The notes beneath the pieces were generated by a model, which saw nothing but the letters and a program-made list of their open reading frames with translations, was not told the origin of the DNA and made no database searches. Positions 16,691 through 25,424 of a stretch of 64,000 nucleotides of DNA are shown here, piece by piece. The DNA is from a virus: positions 1 to 64,000 of IMG/VR virus record IMGVR_UViG_3300025759_000063. One strand, written 5' to 3'. Position 1 is the first letter of the stretch. The number at the start of each line of letters is the position of its first letter. The translations under genes were made by a program, and so were the position numbers.

Positions 16691-18336
16691 TATTGATAGT
16701 CCCACATATAAGACATATCTCCATATTCATCAGTAAACCACCTATCTCCACTATCATCAACAAAAGTTTCTTCACCATTCAATCCATCAACAATAAAACC
16801 AAAAGGTGACATATCTTGCTCTATCTGGTTTTTTTGCTCTTCATATAATCTTTTTCTAATATCTTGGTCAGTAAGTTCCTTGAAATAATCCTGAGCAACT
16901 AACCAAGCATATATCACTAAGCACATCGCAAGGTCATCATTGCACCCATCTTCTGCCTCAAAAGAATTATGCTTTGAAATAAAAGTAGTAAGTTCAGAAA
17001 TAATCTCATAGTCATTAAATATGAGTTTATCTTCTTCAATAATTGTCTTTAAGTTAAGTGCTCCAACCTTCTTAACGGTCTTGGACATTTTAACTCCAAG
17101 TTGTGTTTTCTTTCCAGAAAAACCTTGACCTACAATTTGACCTGCTCTTCCTCTCATAGAGCACATCAAAACATTTTGATACTCCAAGTCATAGTGAAGC
17201 AATGATGCTACCTGATCTCCAATATCATTAACTTCGCAAAGAATATATGCCCCATTATAACTTTTTGCTAATTCATATATTATATTTGGGAACATCATAG
17301 GTTTAATTTCATTGTTCCTATATTTTGCCACCAATCTATGAGGAAACTCTGTAATATCAATAACAACAAATGCCGAGTAGTCCTCACTAACTCCCCTAGC
17401 AACGTCAACAGTTACAACATAGTCGTGATTTTCTTTTGGATTTTCGTATACATCTAGTCCAGCATTTCTTTTTATTGGGTCACTAAAAACAAGAGATTTT
17501 AACTTTGATGGTGCAATCAAAGTATCAACAGAGCCTAGGAACTCACACTCAAACTCAACTTTAAACTGCTGTTCTGATGTGTTTGCAATAGTTTGTGCTT
17601 TCCATGCAGAGTCTCTTCCTGGAACTTCCGACCAGTGAACATCTGTGGGAACATATTCATTCTTTCCCCTCTCAGAATCGTGCCAATACCTATAAAAATG
17701 ATTCATCCCGTGAGGGGTTGAAACCATTATGACTTTTGTGCTTTTACCAGAAGTAATAGTAGGATAAACAGATGCAAAGAAGGAATCTGCGATATGGTTC
17801 GGAACGAAAGCAAACTCATCGAGAAAGAGGATATTGAATGACATGCCTCGGACAGCACTTGCAGACGTAGAAGCAGCCAGTATCTTTGATCCATTTTCTA
17901 ACTCGATGTTACCTCTGTTCCAGGCTATAATACCCTGTTGCATCCATTTAGGCAAGTTCTCATAAGCAGTGGCAAGTCTTCCAAGAAGTTCTCTTGCAGT
18001 TGCTGCTTTGTTTGCCAGAATGCCAATGTTTACACTATCATTAAAAATAAGATAATGAAGAAGATAAGATACCACAGTTGTAGACTTTCCAGTCTGCCTA
18101 GGCATCTTACAAATATTAAATCTATTTTCGTGGAATCTATTAATTAATTTCTCTTGGAAATCGTAGGGTTTAAATTGTGTTAATCCTTCGTCAAGAGAAA
18201 CAATTTTTATATAATTGTTGGCAAAATAAACAGGATCATCTTTACACCTCATAAATTCTAAAATTTGTTCTTGTGTAAACTCAATCTGAGTATTTGCCTT
18301 TTTTAATAAAGGATTGCCAAGATATACTTCACTCAT
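16690..18336 (-). CDS. 17: gp17 large terminase subunit
   Basis: 548 residues (T4 gp17 is 610). Walker A PRQTGKST at 79-86, Walker B NILFLDEF at 168-175 and the coupling segment VSTPHG form the packaging ATPase. The C-terminal nuclease shows VVTVDVARGVSEDYSAF near 308 with a metal-binding Asp. It cuts concatemeric DNA and pumps it through gp20. No intein or intron is seen, although gp17 is a frequent target of these in phages. Confidence 0.98.
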   Translation of the reverse strand: MSEVYLGNPLLKKANTQIEFTQEQILEFMRCKDDPVYFANNYIKIVSLDEGLTQFKPYDFQEKLINRFHENRFNICKMPRQTGKSTTVVSYLLHYLIFNDSVNIGILANKAATARELLGRLATAYENLPKWMQQGIIAWNRGNIELENGSKILAASTSASAVRGMSFNILFLDEFAFVPNHIADSFFASVYPTITSGKSTKVIMVSTPHGMNHFYRYWHDSERGKNEYVPTDVHWSEVPGRDSAWKAQTIANTSEQQFKVEFECEFLGSVDTLIAPSKLKSLVFSDPIKRNAGLDVYENPKENHDYVVTVDVARGVSEDYSAFVVIDITEFPHRLVAKYRNNEIKPMMFPNIIYELAKSYNGAYILCEVNDIGDQVASLLHYDLEYQNVLMCSMRGRAGQIVGQGFSGKKTQLGVKMSKTVKKVGALNLKTIIEEDKLIFNDYEIISELTTFISKHNSFEAEDGCNDDLAMCLVIYAWLVAQDYFKELTDQDIRKRLYEEQKNQIEQDMSPFGFIVDGLNGEETFVDDSGDRWFTDEYGDMSYMWDYQ

Positions 18337-18342
18337 GAAAAA

Positions 18343-19902
18343 TTAGTCCTCAATAAATGTTATTGCACAATCTGCTTTTTGTAAAACGGATTCTGATGAA
18401 ACTGCCATCGTTAATCTTCTTTGGGGTGGCAGAACAATTCTTAATGCATCAAGATCAATTGTTTCAGGCGCACCAGATGTGACACAAAATACTGCTATTG
18501 GGTCTCCAGCAGTAATTGTTGTATCTGTTCTTGAGTATGAAGATGCGTTTCCGAGAGGTGTAAAATCTAAAGGACCAGCAGTTATTGGGTCAAGATATAA
18601 GTAGATAAAGCATGGTGCCGATGAGGATGCTGTTGTTAGAGCACTAATTTTTTTTATTATAAGTTCTCTTGTATTAATTTTATCGTTAACTATCATACCA
18701 CCTTTGATTGTAAGAAGATGGAATTTTGTTCCAGTAGCATTCATTCCACCGCTTTTGGTTCTGAAAGCTGCAAGTGGATTTGTTGTGGTATTAATTATAC
18801 CCTCAATAGCACCCATCATAGATGCACCAGAAACGGTTACACCAACACCAGAATTTCCATCCAAATTAGCAGCAACATAACCAATTTTAAGTGATGGATT
18901 ATCCAAATGAACTGTGTTGTTTCTATTTGAATAATGAATGTGGTGAATGGGCATCATATCACCAGTATCTGGATTTTCAACTGCAAATCTCATTTCACCA
19001 ACACCCAACCAACGGAAATTGATTTGATATACATTCAGTTTAGTTGGATCTAATGTAACTCCCGATGGATTTGTAGTTCCACCAACACCAGTAAGAGTAT
19101 CAAAATTCCAATCTTCTTGATATGTCCAATTACTAGTATGATTTACTCCCGACTGTGCAGTTGTGGAGGTTGCTACAAAATCTCCATTACTTACAATAGA
19201 AAATGTTCCTGCCTTTGGACCTACACTTGTAGATAGAAAATCAATAAATCCATTGCTATAATCAGTAATCCAACCAGGAAAAGTGTTGGTGCCAATACCA
19301 GTTGCATTCTGTGTCGCTGTTCCAGATCCAATAGTAACTGTAGTCGCAACTCCGGCCAAAGTTATGGTTATATTTTCTGTTCCACTTGTTGGCGTTGTAA
19401 TAGAAAATCTATGAATATGTGCTTTACCACCATTCTCGCGAAGAATACCAAATCTTCCATTGGTATTAAAACCAACTTGAAGTGCTTGTTCCTGCGCAAA
19501 GAATCCTGCTCTTTGAGTGTATCCTTCTACACTCCCAGAAAATTGTGCTGTAAATCTTGCCAGAGCACCTTGTCCTGGACGGTATCTTACCGACCTTTTA
19601 GAACGTATAACACCATATCCATAAGCACCAGTTCCTGTTGATGCCTCCATTAAGGTATTGGAAGTTGTTGCCCCAGTTCCAAATGAATATGTTTCAAACC
19701 TATCCGAATTTAATCCATAAAGACCATCAAGTTGAAATACAGGAGTAATAGGGACAGAAACGTTTTCTCCAAAAGCACTACTTCCACTTGCAGTTCCATG
19801 GCACCCATCAATATTGCCGTATCTATCGGCACACATATAAACTTCAAAAAGACTTCTTTCTTGATTTAGATAGTCTTGATTATTTTTATTCCATTGTGCC
19901 AT
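18343..19902 (-). CDS. virion structural / fibre-like protein between the terminase subunits
   Basis: 519 residues from ATG 19900-19902; the longer open frame starts with TTG. It begins MAQWNKNNQDYLNQERSLFE, has a beta-rich Gly/Thr/Ser body, a segment TVTIGSGTATQNATGIGT and a conserved-looking centre RFAVENPDTGDMMPIHHIHYSN. It is encoded 6 nt before gp17. Similar proteins sit between gp16 and gp17 in many cyanophages and are annotated as structural. I infer a surface or fibre role from composition only. Confidence 0.75.
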   Translation of the reverse strand: MAQWNKNNQDYLNQERSLFEVYMCADRYGNIDGCHGTASGSSAFGENVSVPITPVFQLDGLYGLNSDRFETYSFGTGATTSNTLMEASTGTGAYGYGVIRSKRSVRYRPGQGALARFTAQFSGSVEGYTQRAGFFAQEQALQVGFNTNGRFGILRENGGKAHIHRFSITTPTSGTENITITLAGVATTVTIGSGTATQNATGIGTNTFPGWITDYSNGFIDFLSTSVGPKAGTFSIVSNGDFVATSTTAQSGVNHTSNWTYQEDWNFDTLTGVGGTTNPSGVTLDPTKLNVYQINFRWLGVGEMRFAVENPDTGDMMPIHHIHYSNRNNTVHLDNPSLKIGYVAANLDGNSGVGVTVSGASMMGAIEGIINTTTNPLAAFRTKSGGMNATGTKFHLLTIKGGMIVNDKINTRELIIKKISALTTASSSAPCFIYLYLDPITAGPLDFTPLGNASSYSRTDTTITAGDPIAVFCVTSGAPETIDLDALRIVLPPQRRLTMAVSSESVLQKADCAITFIED

Positions 19903-19904
19903 AA

Positions 19905-20222
19905 TCAATCAATCCACTCTAATTTTGATGGGTGATACCTTTTTGCATTTTTGATATTAAAATTCTTTTCCTGTATCGGATAAATTTGATGCACAACAAC
20001 TCCAGGATATTCACCTTGGAGTTGTTCTCCAAGTTCTTGCTTTGATGGTAAACCAGACTTAGTTACCATCTCAAGTCGGTATAAACTTCCTTGCCACATT
20101 ACATCTGCAATGTAACTTTCGCCAACTTGTTGTTGTTCTGGTTGGGAGTTGATGTAAAGATTTCCGTTAAAGTCCCCAGAAATAGTTACTGATTCTGATA
20201 AAAACTCTTTAAAACTTTTCAT
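19905..20222 (-). CDS. MKSFKEF-type small protein, 105 aa
   Basis: An internal ATG at 20220-20222 is chosen because it follows the upstream stop directly and gives MKSFKEFLSES, a common start of packaged cyanophage proteins; the longer frame overlaps the neighbour by more than 100 bp. Residues about 37-100 (IADVMWQGSLYRLEMVTKSG ... EYPGVVVHQIYPI) resemble a domain in the preceding 397-residue protein (IVAMVIWRGKTYTLQMFFPSG ... VYPDSRLTYFNIR). Role unknown; possibly a virion accessory. Confidence 0.7.
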   Translation of the reverse strand: MKSFKEFLSESVTISGDFNGNLYINSQPEQQQVGESYIADVMWQGSLYRLEMVTKSGLPSKQELGEQLQGEYPGVVVHQIYPIQEKNFNIKNAKRYHPSKLEWID

Positions 20223-20223
20223 A

Positions 20224-21417
20224 CTAGCACTTCCAGCGACGACGGGCTTTACAAACTGGTTTATCTGGTGTGGATGAGCAATCAATGTTATGCATGTCTT
20301 GCTGACCCTTAGAGCGTGCGCAGAATGATTTACGACGCTTGGCATCCTTGCTTCCTGGTTTTGGATCGCCAGTTACGGCAGTCTTAAGTTTAGAACCTGG
20401 ATTCTCTCTGCGATATGCTTTGACTGCGGCAGGACTCATTCCATCAGTTTTATCCGACTTATTAACTTTCTGCCAGTCTTCAACTTGAAGAAGTGGTTGA
20501 CCAGGATCATAATCTCTGATATTGAAGTAAGTAAGTCTAGAATCTGGATACACTTTTCTTACTTGATCTTGAACTTCTGTTCTTGTGGGTCTCTTTCCTG
20601 ATGGGAAGAACATTTGTAATGTATATGTCTTACCTCTCCAAATGACCATTGCAACTATTATGTTTCCAGTTTTTGTTGGAAGTCTAGTCGCCTCCTCAAG
20701 ATCACCCATAGGTTTTACATAATTTTTGTCTGGACCTGGTTTTGCTCCACTTCCACCATAAAATTTCTTTGTTTTACACTCACAAGGATCCTTTCCACAT
20801 TTTTTGCAACACTCTTCGGAAATAATTGGTTCTGGTTTAATCAAATCAATGAACTCATATTCCATTGCCTTAAAATCTTCTCTCCAATTTGAAAACTGAT
20901 ACTCCTCAGTTTTATTTCCCCAATTTGCTGCTCCTTTTTTGCGACACTTAACCAATGCTCCAGAAGCATATGCGGAAGGCCAAACTTTATATCTACTTTT
21001 TACCTTTTTGTAGCAGGCATCCTTTTCTCCAGCAGCCTCTTCTATTGCTGGTTTGGAGTAATCGTCCCAATATTTTGGTCCAAATGCACATTCAGATCTA
21101 GTCTCATTCTTCTTACACTTTGGACAATATCTAATAGTTTGTTTTTCTTCTGTAGCCACGTTCTTTGCCTTCCCTCTTCTATCTGGATTTGGATCTTGAC
21201 GGTTTTTTCGTTCAAATGCTCTTTGCTCTTCCCCATCATCAAGATCTCTTTTCATTTTAGAAGACCCGCATTTTGGTTTTGATGTTTGACCTGGTTGCTT
21301 TGCACAAGGTTTACCTGCATACTTGCCACCAAGTTGAACCCAACCAGGTTTACCATCAGAAGACTTGCTTTTAGTAAACCAATCGTGTAATGAACTGTCA
21401 CCAGATTTGTTGGGCAT
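20224..21417 (-). CDS. multi-domain Cys-rich basic protein, 397 aa
   Basis: Modules in order: an N-terminal SLHDWFTKSKSSDGKPGWVQL region with paired Cys (1-50); a zinc-knuckle-like CPKCKKNETRSEC (near 95); the segment CYKKVKSRYKVWPSAYASGALVKC (near 135), a motif I know from many phage proteins; another CxxC pair, CCKKCGKDPCEC; the beta domain shared with the next gene; and a C-terminal KDAKRRKSFCARSKGQ...RRRWKC module common in phage structural accessory proteins. It is strongly basic. Located between the terminase subunits with its own late promoter. A DNA-associated virion role is inferred. Confidence 0.75.
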   Translation of the reverse strand: MPNKSGDSSLHDWFTKSKSSDGKPGWVQLGGKYAGKPCAKQPGQTSKPKCGSSKMKRDLDDGEEQRAFERKNRQDPNPDRRGKAKNVATEEKQTIRYCPKCKKNETRSECAFGPKYWDDYSKPAIEEAAGEKDACYKKVKSRYKVWPSAYASGALVKCRKKGAANWGNKTEEYQFSNWREDFKAMEYEFIDLIKPEPIISEECCKKCGKDPCECKTKKFYGGSGAKPGPDKNYVKPMGDLEEATRLPTKTGNIIVAMVIWRGKTYTLQMFFPSGKRPTRTEVQDQVRKVYPDSRLTYFNIRDYDPGQPLLQVEDWQKVNKSDKTDGMSPAAVKAYRRENPGSKLKTAVTGDPKPGSKDAKRRKSFCARSKGQQDMHNIDCSSTPDKPVCKARRRWKC

Positions 21418-21437
21418 TTTTATATAATATTCTTCTT

Positions 21438-21878
21438 TTATTTATCTTTTTGGGATTCATCTTGTTGTTTAATCAATTTTGCCAACTCTGCGGTAGATCC
21501 AACAAAAAGTGCATTTGTTACATTTGTTGGACCTTTTGATTCTTTAGTCTCCTCAATATCTTTTAATTTTTTCTGTACATCTATTAATTTTTCTGTTGCA
21601 TCGGAAACGTTCTTTATAAGTTGGCCAGCAACCTCATATGCCCTAGGCAATTCAGTTTCCTGTGCCAGTTCCAATATACCATTAATTGCTTCTTGACCTT
21701 TTTCTATAATAGAATATAAATTTGCCCTAGTATATTCGTAATCTTTTTTTAAGTCGGTTTTTTTATTATCTTGTTGATTAGCCTCTACTACTTCTGGAAT
21801 TATTGAAGTATCTTCTTCATCAAAACCTTCAGTATTAAATTCTTCATTCAACTTCTCATATTTTTTTGTCATAATCAT
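21438..21878 (-). CDS. 16: gp16 small terminase subunit
   Basis: 146 residues (T4 gp16 is 164). An acidic N-terminus is followed by LKKDYEYTRANLYSIIEKGQEAINGILELAQETELPRAYEVAGQLIKNV, matching the T4 [20 protein letters not shown]...ADSPRHMEVFATLM pattern, and the C-terminal TNVTNALFVGSTAELAKLI matches T4 QNATVFMGSPTELMDEI. It recognises DNA and regulates gp17. The ATG overlaps the gp15 TGA. An alternative ATG lies two codons in. Confidence 0.95.
   Translation of the reverse strand: MIMTKKYEKLNEEFNTEGFDEEDTSIIPEVVEANQQDNKKTDLKKDYEYTRANLYSIIEKGQEAINGILELAQETELPRAYEVAGQLIKNVSDATEKLIDVQKKLKDIEETKESKGPTNVTNALFVGSTAELAKLIKQQDESQKDK
21439..21446 (-). promoter_or_regulatory. late promoter (GATAAATA) inside the gp16 end
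   Basis: Minus-strand GATAAATA overlapping the gp16 stop region, 22 nt before the ATG of the 397-residue protein. Confidence 0.7.
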
Positions 21879-22888
21879 ACAAATCCACCACTAAATCCAA
21901 AATCATCACCAACTTCAATTTGAGCATTGTCAGAATCTGTTATTAATTTTACATCTGATCCAAGAACATGGTTAGAAATTGTAGTTCCATCAGCACCTCT
22001 TTCTACAGTAATTTTGTTAGAAGTTTTTGATATTATTTTCATTTCTTCATTGCCAATTACAATATAAGATCCTTTAGTTATTGATGTTGAATCTGCAAGT
22101 TCGAAAGTTTTTGTTTGGGAATCTATGTCTTCTGAAAGTGTTGTGACTACATTTCCAGAATAACTCTTTGTTGCTCTTGGTTCTACCGAATAAGAAGTAT
22201 CTCTTTCTCTTGTCTTAAGACTTCTTGCATCCGAAGAACCTGCAACATAACCAATATTAACTTTTTTAATAATATCTTTTGTAACAGAAGATACTGGACC
22301 AAACAGATAAATTTTTGCAGTAAATCTTAAAGTATATATTAATGCCCTTCTTGTACTGAAGTCTCCTTCATAATCGTCATTCATTGTTATGCTATCAAGG
22401 ATAATCGGAATATCTCTCTTTTCAGATATCTCTTCAACTAAATTTACTGATAAATTATATGATGGTTGAAAGTAAGGTAAAATTTGTTCCAATATTTGAA
22501 GCATATCATCATTCAGTTTTGACATTATACTAAGTTCAAATTCCATATTATATGGAACGGGCATATATGCCTTTTTTTCTTCTGATGAATTTGTTGAAGA
22601 TGAAGTTACGAATGTTTGAGTTGAAGTTACTTTTCTTGATGCATCATAACTCAAACCAATAAATTCAAATGACATTCTTGGTAGTGTCATTTGAACAGAT
22701 CTATTTAAATCTGGTGATTGCTCAAGTCTCGCTAAAAATTTTTGCGTGGGTCCATACGCAAGGGGAACTTTAACAATGCTAACCACATTGTCTGAGTTAT
22801 TTTTGTGACTAATTGAAATATCATTAAACAATGTGCCAAAAGATATGACAGTTTTTCTTAATATTTCGTGATAAAAATACTCAAACAT
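21875..22888 (-). CDS. 15: gp15 tail completion and sheath stabiliser
   Basis: 337 residues (T4 gp15 is 272) from ATG at 22886-22888 (MFEYFYHEILRK, as T4 MFGYFYN); the longer frame begins with TTG. Shared segments with T4 are LPRMSFEFIGLSYDA and MLQILEQILPYFQP. It forms the ring at the top of the tail that joins the neck. The last about 75 residues (SEDIDSQTKTFELADSTSITKGSYIVIGNEEMKIIS) are an extra small beta domain of the kind seen in other tail proteins here. Confidence 0.96.
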   Translation of the reverse strand: MFEYFYHEILRKTVISFGTLFNDISISHKNNSDNVVSIVKVPLAYGPTQKFLARLEQSPDLNRSVQMTLPRMSFEFIGLSYDASRKVTSTQTFVTSSSTNSSEEKKAYMPVPYNMEFELSIMSKLNDDMLQILEQILPYFQPSYNLSVNLVEEISEKRDIPIILDSITMNDDYEGDFSTRRALIYTLRFTAKIYLFGPVSSVTKDIIKKVNIGYVAGSSDARSLKTRERDTSYSVEPRATKSYSGNVVTTLSEDIDSQTKTFELADSTSITKGSYIVIGNEEMKIISKTSNKITVERGADGTTISNHVLGSDVKLITDSDNAQIEVGDDFGFSGGFV

Positions 22889-22919
22889 TTTATTATTGAC
22901 CAAATTTTTTTACTTAATT

Positions 22920-22927
22920 TATTTATG
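22920..22927 (-). promoter_or_regulatory. late promoter (CATAAATA) for gp15
   Basis: Minus-strand CATAAATA overlapping the end of gp14 and 32 nt before the gp15 ATG. Confidence 0.7.
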
Positions 22928-24299
22928 GCAAACCAAATGGATTCTTCTCAGAAAAATCAATAATAAAATCTGCTTCTCTTTCAATATTTAAGTTGTCTGC
23001 ATAAGAGTCTGTAGTTTCAGAATTTAATGTAATTAATTGCCTTGAAGAATTGCTTTCGGATCCAACAATAAATTCTTCTAATATAAATGTTCCTGTAATA
23101 TTAGAAACCTCTAAAATATTTGTAGTTTGATCCCATTTTTTAACTATTGCTGTAGTTCCACTTACAGAACCTGTAATAGTCTCATTGAACATATAGGTTC
23201 CGGAACCAATTTGTGCCGGTGAACCTATAGTTATTGATGGAATTTCAGTATATCCAAGACCAGCATTTGTAATTAATATTGATTGAATTGTCCCTGCAGC
23301 AGAAACAACTGCGGTTACGGCTGCAGAAACTGTAGAAATTCCCGCAATAGTTATTTCTGGAGATGTAATATATCCAGAACCACCATTAGTTACTGTGACA
23401 ATTCCAACAACACCATCACCAATTAAAGTATTTGCTTCGGCACCTGACCCATATCCATCCGTACTTTGAAATGATACACTTGGAGCAACAGTGTAACCAT
23501 ATCCAGAATTGGATAGATTGACAGATTGAACCCTATCGGATTCTATTCCATTGCAATCAATTAATCCAGAAATAATGGAAGATTCTGCTTGAGCATTCAA
23601 ACCTCCTGCAGGTGCTTTGGATAAAATAACAGTTGGTGCTGAAAGATATCCAGTTCCCCTATTTGTGATGGTTATAGTTCTGACACCACCATTTACAATT
23701 GAAATAGATGCTGTTGCTGTTGTAGAGGATCCAACTAATGTGAGAGATTGTGTATATCCTTCATCTATAAAATTATCATCAATTTCTTCAATACCAGTAT
23801 TTACTATTTCGTCTTCATATCTAAACAATTCGCATCTAAGTTGATATATATAATTTTTTTGAAGTTGGTAGAAAGGTTTTTCGTGCTCAACATATTTAAT
23901 TTCAAATATTCTGTCTCCAAGAGGAAAATAAATTAAATCCCCTTCTTTTGGTCTGCTTATTAACTTAGTATCCGAAATATCTTCTAATAATGGTGCAATG
24001 TAAGTTTCATATCTTTCTCTAGATATGACAATATTTAAATCATCTTTATCCTGGATTCCAAATTTTGTTAATAAAGTTCCTAGTCCATCATATCCTTCAT
24101 AAGTTTCAACATATGCCTCTATTGGATATGCATTATCAAATTTTGATTCTATTACTTCTTTAATTACAGTATTTGATGTAATATATTTTCTTGGAATATA
24201 ATATACCTCAACACCATACATTCTCAATTGTTCATTTACTAAATCTTGAATTAAAGATTGCTCTGATTTTGAACCCTGAAGAAAAAACGGATTAAGCAT
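22923..24299 (-). CDS. 14: gp14 neck protein with repeat insertion
   Basis: 458 residues against 256 in T4. Residues 1-190 are the conserved neck core (LRMYGVEVYYIPRKY, RPKEGDLIYFPLGDRIFEIKYVEHEKPFYQLQ). About residues 200-395 hold four repeats of the form V-x-N-x-G-x-GY-x-x-x-P-x-V, for example VTVTNGGSGYITSPEITI. The end (DNLNIEREADFIIDFSEKNPFG) returns to the core. It joins head to tail with gp13. The insertion explains the extra length and is shared with several baseplate proteins in this window. Confidence 0.95.
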   Translation of the reverse strand: MLNPFFLQGSKSEQSLIQDLVNEQLRMYGVEVYYIPRKYITSNTVIKEVIESKFDNAYPIEAYVETYEGYDGLGTLLTKFGIQDKDDLNIVISRERYETYIAPLLEDISDTKLISRPKEGDLIYFPLGDRIFEIKYVEHEKPFYQLQKNYIYQLRCELFRYEDEIVNTGIEEIDDNFIDEGYTQSLTLVGSSTTATASISIVNGGVRTITITNRGTGYLSAPTVILSKAPAGGLNAQAESSIISGLIDCNGIESDRVQSVNLSNSGYGYTVAPSVSFQSTDGYGSGAEANTLIGDGVVGIVTVTNGGSGYITSPEITIAGISTVSAAVTAVVSAAGTIQSILITNAGLGYTEIPSITIGSPAQIGSGTYMFNETITGSVSGTTAIVKKWDQTTNILEVSNITGTFILEEFIVGSESNSSRQLITLNSETTDSYADNLNIEREADFIIDFSEKNPFGLP

Positions 24300-24303
24300 T
24301 TAA

Positions 24304-25152
24304 TTATCCTATCATATCTAAAGGTGGTAATTCATAAGAATTTGACATCTTTTCCATTATCATGTCTATTTCTCGTTGTGCATCATCATAGAGTTGTCTT
24401 CCATTTAACTCAATTCCTCCTGGAAGTTTTACTCCTTGAAATTTTATTAAATTTTGACCCCACTGCCTTTTAATCAATGAAGTAAGATATTGCTTCAACC
24501 AAGAATCGTTCCATACTCTAGTAAAATCATTTGGATTAAGTGAGCGGAAACAGTCAATCACTAGATAATTTCCAACTGAGATGCTTCCCCAATCAATATC
24601 CAAATATAACCTATCCATTCTTTGATTAAATCTTATTTGCTTTTGGGTACTTAATAAAAAATCTATATCTTCCAAATAAGTTTTAGTCATTGCATAAGTC
24701 AATAATTCGGTAGAACCCCAATAATATACATCATTTAAAAATAATTGATACTTAACACTGAACATATTATTTGTTGCAGTATTAGTTCCGTCAAATTGAT
24801 ATATTTTATTAATTCCAATAACTGAAGATGGTATTTGTAAATAATTACTATTTTCTTTGTATGTAAATGTAGTAGCAGTACCAACAATATTTGTAGTTGC
24901 TGATGTTACTACAATTCCTGCAGATGAACTTGTTCCTGCTGGAGCTCTACCTCTATCAATATCATCTTGAGTTATTTGATATTTTAAATAAACCTGAGAT
25001 ACCCCATCAAAATGCCTTTCCTGAAAGAATTGAATAGCATCGTCAACTAAGTCATCAATTTGTTCATCAGCAACGTTAATTTCCAAAACTGGCGCCCCCA
25101 GTTTTCTTTTACAATAATTTATTAATTCTTGTCTAGAAGATGGTTGCGCCAT
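24304..25152 (-). CDS. 13: gp13 neck protein
   Basis: 282 residues (T4 gp13 is 309). The N-terminus RQELINYCKRKLGAPVLEINVADEQIDDLVDDAIQFFQERHFDGV matches the T4 pattern LSEYCLRQLGHPVVEVNISDTQLQDCVDLAIEKFQMYHFEGV. It binds the portal and completes the head for tail joining. GGAG lies 12 nt before the ATG, and a late promoter is 25 nt upstream. Confidence 0.96.
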   Translation of the reverse strand: MAQPSSRQELINYCKRKLGAPVLEINVADEQIDDLVDDAIQFFQERHFDGVSQVYLKYQITQDDIDRGRAPAGTSSSAGIVVTSATTNIVGTATTFTYKENSNYLQIPSSVIGINKIYQFDGTNTATNNMFSVKYQLFLNDVYYWGSTELLTYAMTKTYLEDIDFLLSTQKQIRFNQRMDRLYLDIDWGSISVGNYLVIDCFRSLNPNDFTRVWNDSWLKQYLTSLIKRQWGQNLIKFQGVKLPGGIELNGRQLYDDAQREIDMIMEKMSNSYELPPLDMIG

Positions 25153-25176
25153 TTAACTATTTTTCTCCATATAAAA

Positions 25177-25184
25177 TATTTATG
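25177..25184 (-). promoter_or_regulatory. late promoter (CATAAATA) for gp13
   Basis: Minus-strand CATAAATA 25 nt before the gp13 ATG, in the 46-bp gap. Confidence 0.75.
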
Positions 25185-25198
25185 ATTCACAAAGAATT

Positions 25199-25423
25199 TT
25201 ATTTATTTTCAATAATTTGCTTCAGTAAAAATTTTATTTCTTTCAACTCACCCTTTACATCTTCCAATTCATTTTCTATACAGTCAATTTTTTGTTTTTG
25301 TTTTTCACTGATATTTTTTCTTCTCAAATAAGATTCATACTCTTGTTTATTTGTATTTACTATTGCGTTTGAATTCGAATCTCTATAAAGATTTTCAAAT
25401 CCTTCTACAGGAATTAGTGACAT
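25199..25423 (-). CDS. small coiled-coil protein, 74 aa
   Basis: Residues 1-25 (MSLIPVEGFENLYRDSNSNA) are polar. Residues about 34-74 form a strong coiled coil (KIDCIENELEDVKGELKEIKFLLKQIIE). The ATG overlaps the stop of the preceding 2523-residue gene closely (TAACATG). This is a typical small companion gene before gp13 in cyanophage maps; it is probably an oligomeric virion or assembly protein, but the role is unknown. Confidence 0.75.
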   Translation of the reverse strand: MSLIPVEGFENLYRDSNSNAIVNTNKQEYESYLRRKNISEKQKQKIDCIENELEDVKGELKEIKFLLKQIIENK

Positions 25424-25424
25424 G

